Shown here one piece after another: positions 1 through 13,019 of a DNA stretch of 64,000 nt. Source of the DNA: Osedax fenrisi (taxonomy: Eukaryota; Annelida; Polychaeta; Sabellida; Siboglinidae); contig OZ025242.1 in the NCBI GenBank assembly GCA_964019155.1, positions 89,025,705-89,089,704 on the forward strand. Reading direction: 5' to 3'. Each line of letters starts with the position of its first letter. The stretch's first letter is position 1. The notes beneath the pieces are model-generated. The model saw only the letters and a list, made by a program, of their open reading frames with translations. It did not search any database and had not been told where the DNA came from. A program made the translations under genes and the position numbers.

Positions 1-96
1 CACCGGGGTGTAAGTGTTACCCTGCAGGGTTAGTAAGACCTATGGAAGCTGAACTTATCGAGGTAGGGGACAGTATACTTAGGTTATATATTAGGT

Positions 97-1000
97 TATA
101 ACCTAATACGGGGGACACTTTAACAATACATGGTCTTAACATTTTATGACTGATTATTTTTATTCAAAAATTATAATATATTAATATTATATGATTATAG
201 ATATTATTGTGATTTTAACATTTTATTTAATCTTTTAATTCCATAGATAACGGGGGTGTCCGTATTCGGTACCCGTGTCCGAATACGGACACCCTGTATT
301 ATAATACGGACACCCTATATACCACTTGATAAATTATATATTATTGATGGATCAATCAGACAAATTACAATTACATTATTTATAATTAATTTTATGACTA
401 ACTTATTCTAATTTAATTAGTTAATCATTTATTTATTTTTATTATTTTTATAATTAATAATATAATTTAAGTATCTAAATAATACACATTTTAGATTCAG
501 TTTTATTGGTGGTATTAATATTATAACGCACGCGATTTTTATGAAAATCAAAATAGTTCATACGCTGCGCGTTGATTGGTTATAGGGTGTCCGTATTAAG
601 ACATCTAGAGTGTCCGTATTAGGGACTTATATGACCTCTAGATATATACTTATAATTTAATGAATATTTGATAGCCAATATAGAAATTAGATATATAATT
701 TTATAATTCTTTATTTTTTAATAATAAAGTGTTATATTTTACATAGATACATTTGTATATTCTTGAGAAGGTTTTAAATTGAACTTTTTTTTCATAAATT
801 TAAAAACATAATAAAAAAATCAGTTAATTTGGATATATCAGCAATATTTTAAATAATTAAAAAATAAAAAATACTTTTTTAGACTATTTATATAATTATG
901 AATATTATATTCATTAAACATTTTTTTTAGGATTTATGGTTTCTGATATACCGAGAGTGTCCGTATTCGGGCACTGTCGGTATTCGGTTACTTTCCCCTG
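97..1000. repeat. Cluster of GTGTCCGTATT inverted motifs
   Basis: AATACGGACACCCT and its reverse complement occur at about 97, 255, 280, 300, 590, 610 and 955, in both orientations. This looks like nested ends of one MITE family, but individual borders cannot be fixed. Confidence 0.45.
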
Positions 1001-1365
1001 TATAATAATAATAATATTCAGATTGCGTAAAAGACTAGATGAATGAAAAAGCTCAAATATTGACTGGCCTATAAATAGGCCCTTTATAAAGAGGATGTAT
1101 ATAATAATATATTTTATAATTAATAAATGTGCACTATATTTGGCAAACTCTATTCAATGAATGGTAATACCAAAGCAATTTAAGCGATGAATATGGTGAT
1201 CTCTATTGAGATGTTTTCCTTGTGATAAATACCTATATAGGTCCTATACATTATACAGTAGTATGTCATATTATGTAATGTGATTGGATGTAATCCGAAT
1301 AGCATATAGTTATTGCAATGTATGTTTTATTTAAAAACATGCGTGCATAATATAATAGAAAATAT

Positions 1366-2470
1366 CCAATTACTGACCCCTAAATGTAATTACTCAATAT
1401 AATTACTTGCATTTTTTTTAATTAGGGTAATATTATGGCAATAAATAGTTTTGCTATTTTAAATTTTTTATATAATTATTTTGACAAGAATAATCGGGTA
1501 TCGGTAATAGGGGAAGGGGGTCGGTAATAGGGGGGGGGTCGTAATTGGATATATGTACGTAATACCGACCCCTTACCCTATTACCGACCCCATTACCCTA
1601 TTACCGACACCCTATAATACGCGTCTTGTAAATAATTGTAGCATTATAATCATGGAGCTAGAGAGATTTCTCTAGCTCTATGATTATAATATACAATAAA
1701 ATAACAGATATAAATAAATGTAATGAATGTAATTTATTTATAATGGAATTTATGTTTTAATATTAATATTAAATATATATGTAACCTTTATATTTATTAT
1801 ATTAAAGTAGTGTATATTATTATTTAATTGTTATTTATTTATCTACATGTGTATACTCGACTGTAATCAAGAATCCTAATTATATATCAATGTTATACTT
1901 ACGACAAATAATTAAAACACGGATCTATTTTTATTACATATTATAAATCACATGTAATCGGTATTATAATACCAAGGCCACGTCCTTGATAATACCCTAT
2001 AGGGTAATTTAGGGGGTTGGAAATAGGAAAATAATATAGGTTGTAATAATTAGGATATCATGTTAAATATTATTTACCATGATATACTAATTATAAGTAA
2101 TTATTTTAATAAGTATTTAAGTATTTTAGTATTTTATGAGTATTTACTAAATACTAATTATAATACATTATATTTATAATATTTATAACATTTAATTGAT
2201 TTACAATATTATGTGTAGAATTACGTTTTCTTTTAATTAGTAAATTATTTAAAATAATTTAAAAAAAGTGATTATTCAAATATTTAAAAAGTAAAACCAG
2301 ACTATTAGGCCTACATTTGATCAAATAACAATTGTAATATTGATAATTTTTGAAAAATAAAATACATATTTATATTTACCATTAAACTACTAATATTTGG
2401 TGTATATATATATATAATTGTTTGAATTATCTTATAATCACTGAGATATGAGAGGGGTCAGTAATTGGAG
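1366..2470. mobile_element. 1.1-kb non-autonomous transposon with 17-bp TIRs
   Basis: TCCAATTACTGACCCCT at 1366 and AGGGGTCAGTAATTGGA near 2454 are perfectly inverted. Internal sequences GGGGTCGGTAATAGGG and its reverse complement occur several times at 1495-1620. No clear target duplication and no coding content. Confidence 0.6.
1644..1692. repeat. Hairpin ATTATAATCATGGAGCTAGA
   Basis: ATTATAATCATGGAGCTAGAG and its mirror CTCTAGCTCTATGATTATAAT with a short loop. Within the 1366-2470 transposon. Confidence 0.65.
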
Positions 2471-2532
2471 ACGTTCCCCTGCCATCTTCTGAATGTTGTT
2501 CATCCCTAAATAACATGATAATCCTAATAATT

Positions 2533-2691
2533 AGGGGCCCTGGAACGATGGTGTGTATGTAGGGGGGATCAACCAATCAAAATACATTTTGTGGTACAAG
2601 TGGAGGGTGGACCAATACATAGGAGGTCCCCATAGATTTTAAAGTGGGACATGTCCCCCCCCCCGTCCCCCCCCTGTTGCAGCGCCCCTAC
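2533..2691. mobile_element. hAT-type MITE, second copy (inverted)
   Basis: The reverse complement of the 57749 element by eye, including the poly-G/C tracts, CATAGGAGGTCCCC and the ends AGGGGCCCTGG and CAGCGCCCCTAC. The target duplication is decayed (TAATAATT / TAGTAGCC). Confidence 0.75.
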
Positions 2692-2972
2692 TAGTAGCCA
2701 AATGTGTAGTGTATCATACGCTTCATATACGCATATCTATAGCTGCAGTTATATAATAGTATATCTCTATGTATATGTGTAACGTGTATAGTGTAATACA
2801 CCTATATATAACGAATGGTTGGTATTTAATTAGTTTGCCTTTTCAACAGTATACCTGCTATAGCAAGAAAACAAGATCAATATGTGATTAATATATATTT
2901 AAATACGTGATTTATGAATTTCTCTGAATCAAGATATCGATATTGTATATGTATACCGTATATGTCATCCAC

Positions 2973-3009
<37 letters not shown>

Positions 3010-3154
3010 AAATGTGGTATACAAATATAGTAATCAGTTATTATTACATAATATATAGGACCTATAGATTATGATATTATACCATACTAAACGGTAGATA
3101 AATAAGATTAATGATAATAGTAATATATGCATATACAGTATATTATACACGTAT

Positions 3155-3191
<37 letters not shown>

Positions 3192-3366
3192 GTATATATT
3201 ATATACATATATATAACAGATGATTATTATACTATCAGTCACTATATGTATTATTTATATTCGTAAGATCACGTGTGCATCCTTTTATCATGTATATTAT
3301 CTAATAGCATACATCTAGTTTATATTATATGATTATATCGGTATCTAGTAGATACTATCTACCTAG

Positions 3367-3655
<289 letters not shown>

Positions 3656-3659
3656 TTCA

Positions 3660-4140
3660 TAATATGAAACAAAATAATTACAATAAAATATGTTTCTTCA
3701 GTCTTTTGCGGAATATAAAAATGGAAGGAGCAGTTCTTATTACCAGGGGAAGCAGACATCTTGAAAGATATCTTTGTAATTTGTAATCTACATCGACCCT
3801 CTTCTAATTTCATCGGATATCTCGTCGAATAGCTCGTCGAATAGCAGACGTTATTTTCTCTGGTGGTAACGTTGATAATGGGTTGCTTCTCCACAAATAA
3901 TTACTTGCTTAAATAAACATACAAATCTGTAATTAATTCGGGAAGACCTAACCATTTAATTTTTGTAGATAATAATTAGTCGAAAATCTATTAGAATATG
4001 GGATATTAAATATCATTTGTATACATCTACGAATAACTCGTTTAATGTTTATTACAATATATCTTGTTGCTCCAAATAAGATAATATTCCCATAATCTAA
4101 TCTCGATAGAACTAAGCTTTCGGAGTAAGTCTAAGAGTTG
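3660..4140 (-). pseudogene. CR1/L2-like LINE reverse transcriptase 3' relic
   Basis: On the minus strand from about 4112 the translation reads VLSRLDYGNIILFGATRYIV, then INIKRVIRRCIQMIFNIP and, after a one-base frame slip, WLGLPELITDLYVYLSK. This is the C-terminal part of a non-LTR reverse transcriptase (family pattern SRLDYGN ... LNWLPV ... I.FKI). Further along, FRKRLKKHILL matches the usual SFKKQLKTYL ending. Several stops and frame slips show it is dead. It is followed on its 3' side by a long TTA repeat, as expected of such LINE tails. Confidence 0.6.
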
Positions 4141-4198
4141 ATTTTATTGATAAATATATATGTTATTCTGTGGATACACTCATCCGGTTGCGTAGTAC

Positions 4199-4490
4199 TC
4201 TAGCCATGATTATTAGTCATGATTCATATGCTTAGCCATGATTATTAGTCATGATTCATATGCTTAGCCATGATTCATATTCTTAGTCATGATTCATATG
4301 CTTAGCCATGATTCATATACTTAGTCATGATTCATATGCTTAATCATGATTCATATACTTAGCAATGATTCATATTCTTAGTCATGATTCATATGTTTAG
4401 TCATGATTCATATACTTAGCAATGATTCATATTATTAGTCATGATTCATATACTTAGACATGATTATTAGGCTTAGTCATGATTCATGGG
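4199..4490. repeat. Minisatellite, ~19-bp unit
   Basis: Unit TTAGTCATGATTCATATGC, around 14 degenerate copies. The unit is partly palindromic (ATGATTCAT). Confidence 0.8.
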
Positions 4491-4499
4491 TACGTGATA

Positions 4500-6060
4500 T
4501 TTCTTCAACATATAAATACCATATAGGTATATGCTTTATTCATTAATAATTAAGCCGATATACTAGATACACACACACCTATAAGTATACTTACAATATA
4601 TAGGTACCACACTAACAATCACATATAGTATAAAATATCGCCCACTCACATATATATATATGCAATATTTTATACATCATATGACTTTTATTTTGATGGT
4701 GATATATTATTGAATAGACAGTAATTATAAATTAATAGTTAATTCATATAGATTTAGTATATATATATATATGTATATATTGTATAGTATACTTAATGTA
4801 TATTTAGTGGTAATTAATGTGTGTTTAATAGCCACTATGTTATGATAAGTACTACCTACAGTACACTGTAAAGTAGTAATAGGGAGGTCCCCATGAATCT
4901 CCATGGCTTAAATTAACAAATATATGTATTTATATTGTACTAAATTTAATGATGCTACATCTCATTGGATATATATATATTTATATATATATATATATAT
5001 TAATACATATTTGGGTGGAGGACGTCTGGCCATATGTCAGTGTTTTTTTGAAGGTGTTTTTTAGGCAAAGTCTTTTCCCCTCACTATTATTTTCCCCCGC
5101 TTTACTTTTTTGCCACAACAAAATCAGATATTTTAATAATAATTATATCGTAATCATATTTATGTATTATAAATCAGTAGATGTATTTTATTAGAATGTT
5201 TTCATCTACAATTGAAAAAAAAATTAATTATATTTGGATTTGCTATCTGCTATTTGCACTTTCAAATCGTTAAAAAAGGCTATACCCTACACCACATTGA
5301 TAACCCCCTACCATCCGAATAACCTATCCGCACGGAAGTATGTATGCTATACACCTATATTGTAACTTACTTGCATATACTATGCATTGTAGGGTTCTTA
5401 GGAGTAGGGGGTTTATCCATGGGGTATAGGGGGTAATACTGCCCCCATCCAAATATGGGTAATATATATATGTATGTATATAACCAATATCTGGTGTAGT
5501 ATCTTTAAATTTAGTACACACTGTACACTGTGTGCAGTAACACCACTATACTACCATGGTAACTATAGTCCTTACTATAGTCTACTACTTAGTGTACAGA
5601 TGTTTATACAGTATACCATACAGTGTACAATGTAAATACCTATGATGTATATCTCATCGTAAAGTATGCTGATGTATACCAAAGGGTGCATGGTAACTAC
5701 CCCAGCTTACATTCTACCAATATACTATCAATACCTCCTATAACATCTATAAACTCTACCCGAGGTTATAGGTACCTATATCACGTGATATTGATACTAT
5801 ACAATGTGTACTATATGTAGTTAACATTATACAGTGTACATAATATGTACAATCGCATTTATAATATGCTTACAATGTGGAATACTATATGCTATTCTAT
5901 GTGATAAGAATTTACAGTGTACTATGCAAACACTATTGTACAGTATAAATGCTCATCTGCACATATGTTTTTATGTTTAAAAAATGTGTTTGTATATATA
6001 GTGTTAATACTACGATATATATATATATAGAAGATTGTACACAGTGAGCGGATGTGATGT
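4500..6060. other. Non-coding, AT-rich
   Basis: No gene seen. Contains repeated TGTACACTGTACAATG-type palindromic motifs from 5515 to 5960, with more near 7375-7530, and short TA runs. Confidence 0.5.
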
Positions 6061-6065
6061 ATTAA

Positions 6066-6342
6066 GGGGTTTTATCACACTACCAGTATTTCCGGAAATG
6101 ATGTCCGGAAATGTTTGCTATTGTAGTTAACTGCTATAGCAGTTTCTATTGTAGTTAACTCACTAGAAATTCACTTTCTACTACTATTGTAGTGGGATAC
6201 CCCCTTACTTGCCGGCAATTTGCCTGAAATATAGAAACTTTAAACGAGGTCATTATAATTGCATTACAACTTGATAGCAAATCATTTTAAAGTTACTATA
6301 TTTGCGGCAACTTGCCGGAAATACTGGTAGTGGGATATCCCC
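6066..6342. mobile_element. TTAA MITE, 277 bp
   Basis: Inverted ends of about 30 bp share CACTACCAGTATTTCCGG, starting GGGG and ending CCCC. TTAA lies at the left (6062-6065) and TTTA at the right (one mismatch). An inner partial copy of the end occurs near 6190-6225. Confidence 0.65.
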
Positions 6343-7585
6343 TTTAGAGAGTTAACTCTGGTCAATTAGTTGTGCAAGTGATTCACTTACCTGTTGGTTC
6401 AATTCACTTATTTATTATTATAATTATTTATATTTATTTAACTACATTTAAATTTAAAAATAATTTATTTGGAATATTTTAGTTTTCCCAGTAAGATTGT
6501 AATTGTTCATGCATTAGATACACATTTAACATGGTCTAGAAAGTAAAAATTTATAAATTAATATTATTAATAGTAATAATATTATTTTTGAAAATTATGT
6601 TATTATGTATATCTATAATAATGAATTTACAATTTATTTTTAATATTTTACTAGAAATCGTGAACATTGTATATACTTATTTTAGGTATTTTGTTAAAAA
6701 TAAAATATTTTCAAAAGTATAGCCTTACATTATTATATTATTTATAAGTTTATATATATAATGAACATTATGATGATGATGCTATATTATATACTATTAA
6801 TAATAGTATGTGTAATATTTTCGAATAACAGCAATCAAACGAATATTACCTAATTAAGAATATATTACAAATATCATCACCACCATCATCATCATCATAA
6901 ATATATATATATATATTGTTAATTTAGGATATTGAAAATAATAAAGCTGATTTTATTGATATAAGACTTGTATATTACAAGACTTTTATTTATAAATCAC
7001 AAATATATAATTTTTAATTGAAATCATTATTTTATTATACAAATTATACCATTTTTTAAATTTGTTTCTAATTTTTTAGTAAATTAATTGTAAAGAGTAT
7101 TGAATATTTATAACATAATAGCAAAAAGTTTATAATAGTTTGCTTTATATTATTGATAATTGTAAATATAAGTTTTTACCTAATAAGGAAAAAACATATA
7201 TTTGTATTAATTATGTTGATAGAGCAATTAATAGGAAATAGTATGATTTGTTTTATTAATAAACATCCCACGAAGGGTCATGAATCATAATTGTATCAAA
7301 AACAAATGTTACATTACATATCTAATTATATATATATTATAATGAGGTTAATGTGCTAATAGTGTGACTCGCTAGGATTGTACACTGTACAATGAACATC
7401 CAAATCTAGTGTACAACCAACAATCTGATTGTAGACACCCTAATACCCTATCCTATAGTATACAATGAACACCATATTATTTGAGAACATCCATGTATAC
7501 GGTATACAATAGAGATAGTGTGTACAATATTCACTATATCGTAATGTAGTGGTATTTGATCTCGCGTTAATCTCTCCTCGTTCAG

Positions 7586-7683
7586 ATTGCAAACAAGGAA
7601 ATCTCATCTACGAGAAAGGGTCCATCTGGAAACCTTTGATCGCTCGCTTTCCCGAAGTGAAATGCTTCTACTGTTTGTGCAAG
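7586..7683 (+). CDS. VWC gene exon a (N-terminal half of VWC domain)
   Basis: The acceptor is ...cgttcag and the donor AAG|GTTAGT. The exon enters in phase 1 and leaves in phase 0. It carries four cysteines (CKQG, VKC, FYC, CLC) and the aromatic WKP motif typical of the first VWC subdomain. G+C content rises sharply above the flanks. Confidence 0.8.
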
Positions 7684-10600
7684 GTTAGTTACACTAATCC
7701 ACTCTCTAATAGATTATAATAGATCATATAATAGATATTGTAATAGTTCATTAAACCTATGGAAAAGTGTAGCTAATTCCAAGTGAATATATAGCAAGGT
7801 AGAGCTGTATTACCTATAGGTATGTAGATAGTCTCGATACTAGATTCACGGATAACTAAATTAAGTATACACGTACATTGCATACTGCGTAAGGTAACAA
7901 TTAGAATAATTTAATTTAATTGCAAAGACTCTTTGTTCAATCAAGCGTCTAAAGTAAAAAAAAAAATCAATATAGCGCAACATAAACGAGATGATTAGAT
8001 CGTAGAGTTAAAGTGGGTAGACGTCTACCATATTGCTAGTTGTACTCTATATCTAGGGAATAAGTAAACATCGCATATGTCCAACTGCCTGGATGGCTCA
8101 GTGGTTAAGGCGTCAGTCACACGTGTAGTAGGGCACGGGTTCGAGCCCCGATCGGACCATTAAAATGGGTCTTAAAATATTATTCAGAAGTGATCTTATA
8201 CAATTGTGTATAAATAAATAATTAGCTCTCGTTAAAACAATGAATACCTTAATATGAGAGCGGCTTCGAAGGTAAATTAGCCATATGGTTGTAAGTGAAA
8301 ACTTCATCTAAGTTCCTGGATTGGATGACAGGACTCCACCAATATAACAATATACTACTTATACATTAACTAATAGAATATGGAAACAATACAGGAAACT
8401 GTTATATTATACACTACATAATCACACGCATTTATATAGGCTACTTATTTACACATCTATATTGCATTGGATCCGCTGAAACAAAACTACTAGTAACTAC
8501 ACCCTTAACCCTTACATAAGAGTAACGACTACTACACCCATAACCCTAACCTGAAGAGTAACGACTAATTGTAACTATATCCTTAACCCTAAGAGTAACT
8601 ATAACCCTAACCTAAGAGCCTAACCTAACGACTACTATACCCATAACCCTAAACAGAACGGTAAAACCGTATGCCAGACAATGAGGTGTAACGCCAAGTG
8701 TAAGAGAAACTTCGACCAGAAGTGTTGCGCTAAAGAATGCTCCAAGTTTAAGAGTTGGTGTTTCACGTTTAGATTGGGTGTGTGTACGCGTTTCTATTGC
8801 TCGTTACTTTTATTATCTCGTATATAATATGATATTTATATAATGTTATGTATATTTATGCGATAGAATAGTTATTAAAGTAGTTTTTCATATAGTCGTT
8901 CTATTATAATTGTGTATACATAAACGATCGGCTCTCGTTAAACCATGGATGTCTTAACATGAGAGCGGCTTCGAAGGGACATTAGAGTCATGTTGTTATA
9001 AGTGAAACTTAATCTAAGTTTCTGGATGGGATGAAAGGACTCCACCAAAATAACAATAATATTAACATTATTGAAGTTTCGGTGTTGTAATTGAGAACAC
9101 ATGCGAGGATGAGGAGGGGGGAGGAGGAGGTGGAGGAGGAGGAGGAGGAGAAGGATGAGGAGCAGGAGGATGAGGAGGAGGCGGGAGATTAAAGTTCTAG
9201 TCAGCCTCCATCATCTTCTTCCTTATCCTATTTAACCCGGTGATACGCTTGTTACTTCCTTATTTCTCATTACTGGTCATCTTTAGACTGTCAGGATGGC
9301 TGAATATTTAGGAAGGATATATATATATTCATTTTATAATTTTCTTATATTTTTTCAAATCACTTTAATAATATATACAATAGTATATATATAAAATTAT
9401 AGTTCTAATGATATACAAAATTGAAATTTTAAAATAAGTTACTGGCATTTTATAATTTACTTATATTTTTTTATTTATTGTAATGCTGTTATCAAGTTGA
9501 GTGGGAAAATACCTAGTCAATCGTTGCTTTTGTGTTTTCCTGAGTGTTTACACTCTATCTGATTCTAATATATATAACCTATATAGTATGAAATCAATAA
9601 TCATCTATTCATAAGGTAAATGATATAAATCGTTTGTATAATGTATATTATTTGCTACACATATGTTCATAAATATTAAACTATAATGTCCCACTAAATA
9701 GAACCAATCTTAAGGGTAGAGGTATATGTCTGCGCATTGCTATTTATAACAAACTATTAGTGCTATTTTAATTAAACAATATAATAGAGAATCCAAATAT
9801 CACACCATTACAACAAAGATGTTCCGAAGGAAAGATGTAACACTCAAATTTGTGAAATTAATGAAAAATTGCGCAGTCTTTACTGATAACTATTTATTTT
9901 AATTCTATTTTTAGATTATATTTGTTTACATGTCAATTTGAAAAATATATCACTATTATAAATGAAGTTACGTACATTTTTGAATACAATAAAAAGTTAA
10001 TTTATAGTGTTTGTTTTTAGAATATAACATTATTTTATAAAGACTCATTTTCTTAAAATATACAGCCATATTCGACATATATAATAAATCAATAAATCCA
10101 TTTTCAATGTAAAATTCTAAAGTATTATGTAACAATTTGCTATTGAAATTATTCAAAACGATAGTATTGCCACCTATATTTACTATTCATTATCATTATT
10201 CAGCATTACAATTATTCACGTAAATAGATTCAAGTGACATATCTTTGCTTCGTTACTGATTACAATTAGGACATTCACCATGTAAACATTGTACCCTGAG
10301 GTGATTTTAATTCATAAATTAATGTTATTTTTGAAAGTAAAATAATGATTATATTATTGTAATTCTACGTGTTATTTACAAAAATGAATTCTTTATAACG
10401 TAGTTATTAAAGTATAATAAATGATATTTATGCAATTATAAATTATTATCATTAATGAAATTATTTTTGTATACTCAGTTTATAAATTGTTTATCAATCA
10501 CATAACTAAAATAACAGTTGAAATAACAGGTAGATAGAAGGAAACAACTATTGTTTATTCATTATATTATTCAATAGACACAAATTCGGAAATAACAATA

Positions 10601-12913
10601 ATAATATTAAATATTAAAAATCTATACTTTTAAACAGGAAATTTGGAAGATATATTGTTTAGTTTTAATCATCATATATTTATATTTTAACTATTTTCCA
10701 TATTTCTAACAAAAATGTATTATAAAAAATGTACTGCTTTATTTTATTTCTCATTTAATATACATTATACGACACATTACTACTAGAATAGTAGATCTGT
10801 TCGCGTGTACTACCGGCGTAACTGGTGTAACCGCGTGTAACTACCGACGTAACTGGTATAACCGTGTGTAACTACCGATGTAACTGTGTGTAACTACCGG
10901 CGTAACTGGTGTAACCGTGTGTAACTACCGGCATAACCTCTCACTAACAGGCGTAACCTCTCGTTACAGGTGTTAAGCGACGCAAGAAGAAGCTGTGCGT
11001 ACGCAGCAAATACTTCATCATGGCGAGGTACAAGCTACGGAGAGAGGTGATCGTGATCATCAGGAAGCGCAAGAAGTCTCACCTTCTTAAGTGGAGATTC
11101 ACTAAAAGTAAGACGCCCGAATCATTAGACATATTAAACATCGTCTAGTGCAGTGGTTCCCAACCTTTTATCATCGTGAACCTTTTTTTGACAATTTTTA
11201 ATTAAAAAATATACCATGAACCAATGAATAATTTTATTTTTGTATTATTAAACTTAATCGTCAACGAATAATATAAACTATAATATATTGGATATAAATA
11301 TTATTATAAATATTTTCATAAATTGGTTCATGACCCAAAAAAAAACCCAAATGACCCAAATTTGGGTCATGACCCATAGGTTGGGAACCGCTGGTCTAGT
11401 GGATAGTAATATGATAGTATCACTCAAGACAACGTTTACCAACGATATATTATTCATAAGTTAACGAGAATTTGTTAACGATATTACGATTTACTGATAA
11501 TAACTATTTCGTGCGCATTTGCAAAGCATTCGTTCTAACTTTACTATTATTTGAGACATACGTGTATATATATTACCAATCGATATAAAGTAAGTGGATG
11601 AGAAATTGACGAAAAATAGATATGCGAATCATACCTTTCTCGATAAATTAACAAAATGGCATCAGTATTTTGTATTGGATATTAGCAATATTATATAAGT
11701 CATTTTGTATGTATTAAAAGGTAGGGTTGAAATGACTTCTATCTATATCTATTGATTTAGATTATATATGTCACTAAAATAGTATGATATCTTCAATTTA
11801 AATAAATTTAAATACCAACATTATGAGGAATGATGATATGTATATATGTGTATTATATATAACTATTATTTTAAGTATAACTAATACTCTAAAATTGATC
11901 GTAATTATCAATATATATATAAATAAATAATAATAGTTTAAAATTTAATAGGTATTTAGTATAAGGTTTCGATATTAGCGTATTCTAACGCAATGTGCCA
12001 TACACTACATTCGATTACGTATCCACTTTCTTTATAACGATGGTATTACCTTAGTTTCTACATACGGATGACTTTGAATAAGTGACTAATAACGTGTCGA
12101 CCTTGCAGAATTCAAGGTGAAATTTAGCGAACGAATTCTGCCGTCGACTAAAGAGTTTCTCCTCTTCAGAAATAGAAATAATAACAGACTCAAGATATTG
12201 GGAAATGTGAAAATACGTTAGTGCATCGAAGTGAGAAGAGCAATAGGGCACTAGTCTTAGCTGCTGAAGCCACGCTTGCGATATTCTAATAATAAGCGCG
12301 GTTTATATAGGTCAACATGTTAAATATTGGTGAATGCAAATGCAGTTTTTGGAGTGAATATTTACCTATGGCCTCAGCTTGTGCTCATATAAACTCTAGC
12401 AATTAAAAGTATATATATATAATATACTTCTGATATTTTATAATATATATATATATATATCGATATGTTAATATAACATTAATATATGAATATAGTCCGA
12501 ATGTAGTACTGATAAACTTTCAATAATCGATTACGAATGCGATTAGTACTTGGATAAGGGTATTTAAGGGTTTACTACTTGTATAAGGGTATATTTACTA
12601 TCTATTTAATTACTATTACTATTACTATTTGATTACTATCTATATAACTATACCGTGAAGATATGATAAGATGTATTCTAAGCGTTCATTTGTAGTGATC
12701 ACATCGTGATGTGATGCAATTCTACATGACGACGACGACATCTGAATAATTATGTGATAATATTTTACAGGAGAAATTCGTAAATTCCGTAAAAGAATGA
12801 AAAGATTCATGCGAAAGTGCGCGAAAAGAAGAAATAGAAAGTGTAAACGCAAATATTTATTGAGGATCGTGAAACGGATAAAAACTTCAAAAATTACGTG
12901 CGACGGTCGCTAG
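7586..12913 (+). CDS. Secreted VWC-domain protein with basic tail (3' part of gene)
   Basis: Four phase-compatible exons: 7586-7683, 8657-8753, 10970-11107 and 12771-12913 (stop TAG 12911-12913), about 158 codons. The first two encode a von Willebrand factor type C domain: it opens CKQGNLIYEKGSIWKP and has ten cysteines in the family order, including the CLC, CC and final EC pairs. The last two encode a tail of about 95 residues very rich in Lys/Arg with four cysteines, ending ITCDGR. VWC domains of the chordin/kielin/crossveinless type bind BMP-family ligands outside the cell; a basic tail could bind heparan sulfate (inference). The first exon enters in phase 1, so an upstream exon with the start and signal peptide is missing and was not found in 1-7585. 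The gene converges with POLD3, and AATAAA at 13212-13217 is a possible poly(A) signal. The exact family member is not identified. Confidence 0.82.
8085..8350 (+). mobile_element. tRNA-derived SINE, full-length copy
   Basis: The tRNA-like head has box A TGGCTCAGTGG and box B GGTTCGAGCCC, ending GGACCA. It is followed by a body with CTTATACAATTGTGTATAAATAA, the hairpin GGCTCTCGTTAAAA ... CCTTAATATGAGAGC, and the 3' block GGACTCCACCAA plus an A/T-rich tail. Not a functional tRNA. Confidence 0.8.
8490..8656. repeat. Degenerate CCCTAACC-type array at exon border
   Basis: Repeats of AGTAACGACTACTACACCCATAACCCTAACC, running up to the acceptor of the VWC exon at 8657. Resembles but is not a telomeric repeat. 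Confidence 0.65.
8657..8753 (+). CDS. VWC gene exon b (C-terminal half of VWC domain)
   Basis: The acceptor is ...cctaaacag and the donor AAGA|GTTGGT (chosen because it gives the phase 1 needed by the next exon). It encodes NGKTVCQTMRCNAKCKRNFD and then QKCCAKEC, which completes the ten-cysteine VWC pattern. Confidence 0.78.
8900..9060 (+). mobile_element. SINE copy, 5'-truncated
   Basis: It starts within the body (TAATTGTGTATACATAAACGA) and carries the hairpin GGCTCTCGTTAAACCATGG ... AACATGAGAGCGGCTTCG and the end GATGAAAGGACTCCACC. The tRNA head is absent. Confidence 0.75.
9108..9190. repeat. GGA-rich array
   Basis: GAGGAGGAGGTGGAGGA-type purine tract in a VWC-gene intron. Confidence 0.8.
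10798..10969. repeat. Minisatellite abutting VWC exon acceptor
   Basis: Unit of about 31 bp, GTAACTACCGGCGTAACTGG + TGTAACCGTGT, four to five copies, ending at the acceptor of exon 10970. Each unit contains GTAAC donor-like motifs. Confidence 0.75.
10970..11107 (+). CDS. VWC gene exon c (basic tail)
   Basis: The acceptor is ...tcgttacag and the donor AAAA|GTAAGA, phase 1 in and out. The product is highly basic (VKRRKKKLCVRSKYF, later VIIRKRKKSHLLKW). A GTAAC-rich tandem array lies directly upstream, and a hAT MITE is inserted 43 bases downstream. Confidence 0.78.
11151..11393. mobile_element. hAT-type MITE, 243 bp
   Basis: The ends CAGTGGTTCCCAACCT and AGGTTGGGAACCGCTG are inverted, and the 8-bp target duplication GTCTAGTG is perfect (11143-11150 and 11394-11401). 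The CAGnGGTTCCCAACC end is classic for hAT elements. It sits 43 bases past an exon of the VWC gene. Confidence 0.85.
11576..12044. mobile_element. MITE with ATCGATATAAAG ends, copy 1
   Basis: CCAATCGATATAAAGTAAGTGGAT at the left has its inverted counterpart ATCCACTTTCTTTATAACGAT at 12021-12041. The interior TGCCATACACTACAT is shared, inverted, with copy 2 at 31851-32790. Confidence 0.6.
12771..12913 (+). CDS. VWC gene terminal exon (basic tail, stop TAG)
   Basis: The acceptor is ...tattttacag. The reading frame continues the basic tail (REIRKFRKRMKRFMRKC, later NRKCKRKYLLRIVKR) and ends CDGR at TAG 12911-12913. On the opposite strand an AATAAA for POLD3 lies inside this coding exon (12856-12861). 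Confidence 0.8.
12856..12861 (-). promoter_or_regulatory. Candidate POLD3 poly(A) signal AATAAA
   Basis: AATAAA on the minus strand, 96 bases past the POLD3 stop codon and inside the last coding exon of the convergent VWC gene. Cleavage 10-30 bases beyond would make the two mRNAs overlap in antisense. Confidence 0.45.
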
Positions 12914-12956
12914 ATTGCAGTACCGCGGGTGGCGGGGTGGAGGGGGTGGAGGGTGG

Positions 12957-13019
12957 TTACTTCTTCTTGAAGAACGACATCATCGAAGTCTGCTTCGAAT
13001 CTATCGCACCGAGTTTCTT
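12957..13019 (-). CDS. POLD3: POLD3 terminal exon with PIP box
   Basis: The acceptor is ...ctcctccgcag; 21 codons, KKLGAIDSKQTSMMSFFKKK then TAA at 12957-12959. QTSMMSFF fits the PCNA-interacting consensus Qxx(M/I/L)xxFF and sits at the extreme C-terminus, as in all known POLD3 proteins. Confidence 0.92.
   Translation of the reverse strand, partial: KKLGAIDSKQTSMMSFFKKK

Noticed and set aside
8085..8160. Functional tRNA gene
   Set aside because: Boxes A and B are good but the same head recurs with a common body at several loci, so it is a SINE; the cloverleaf is imperfect.
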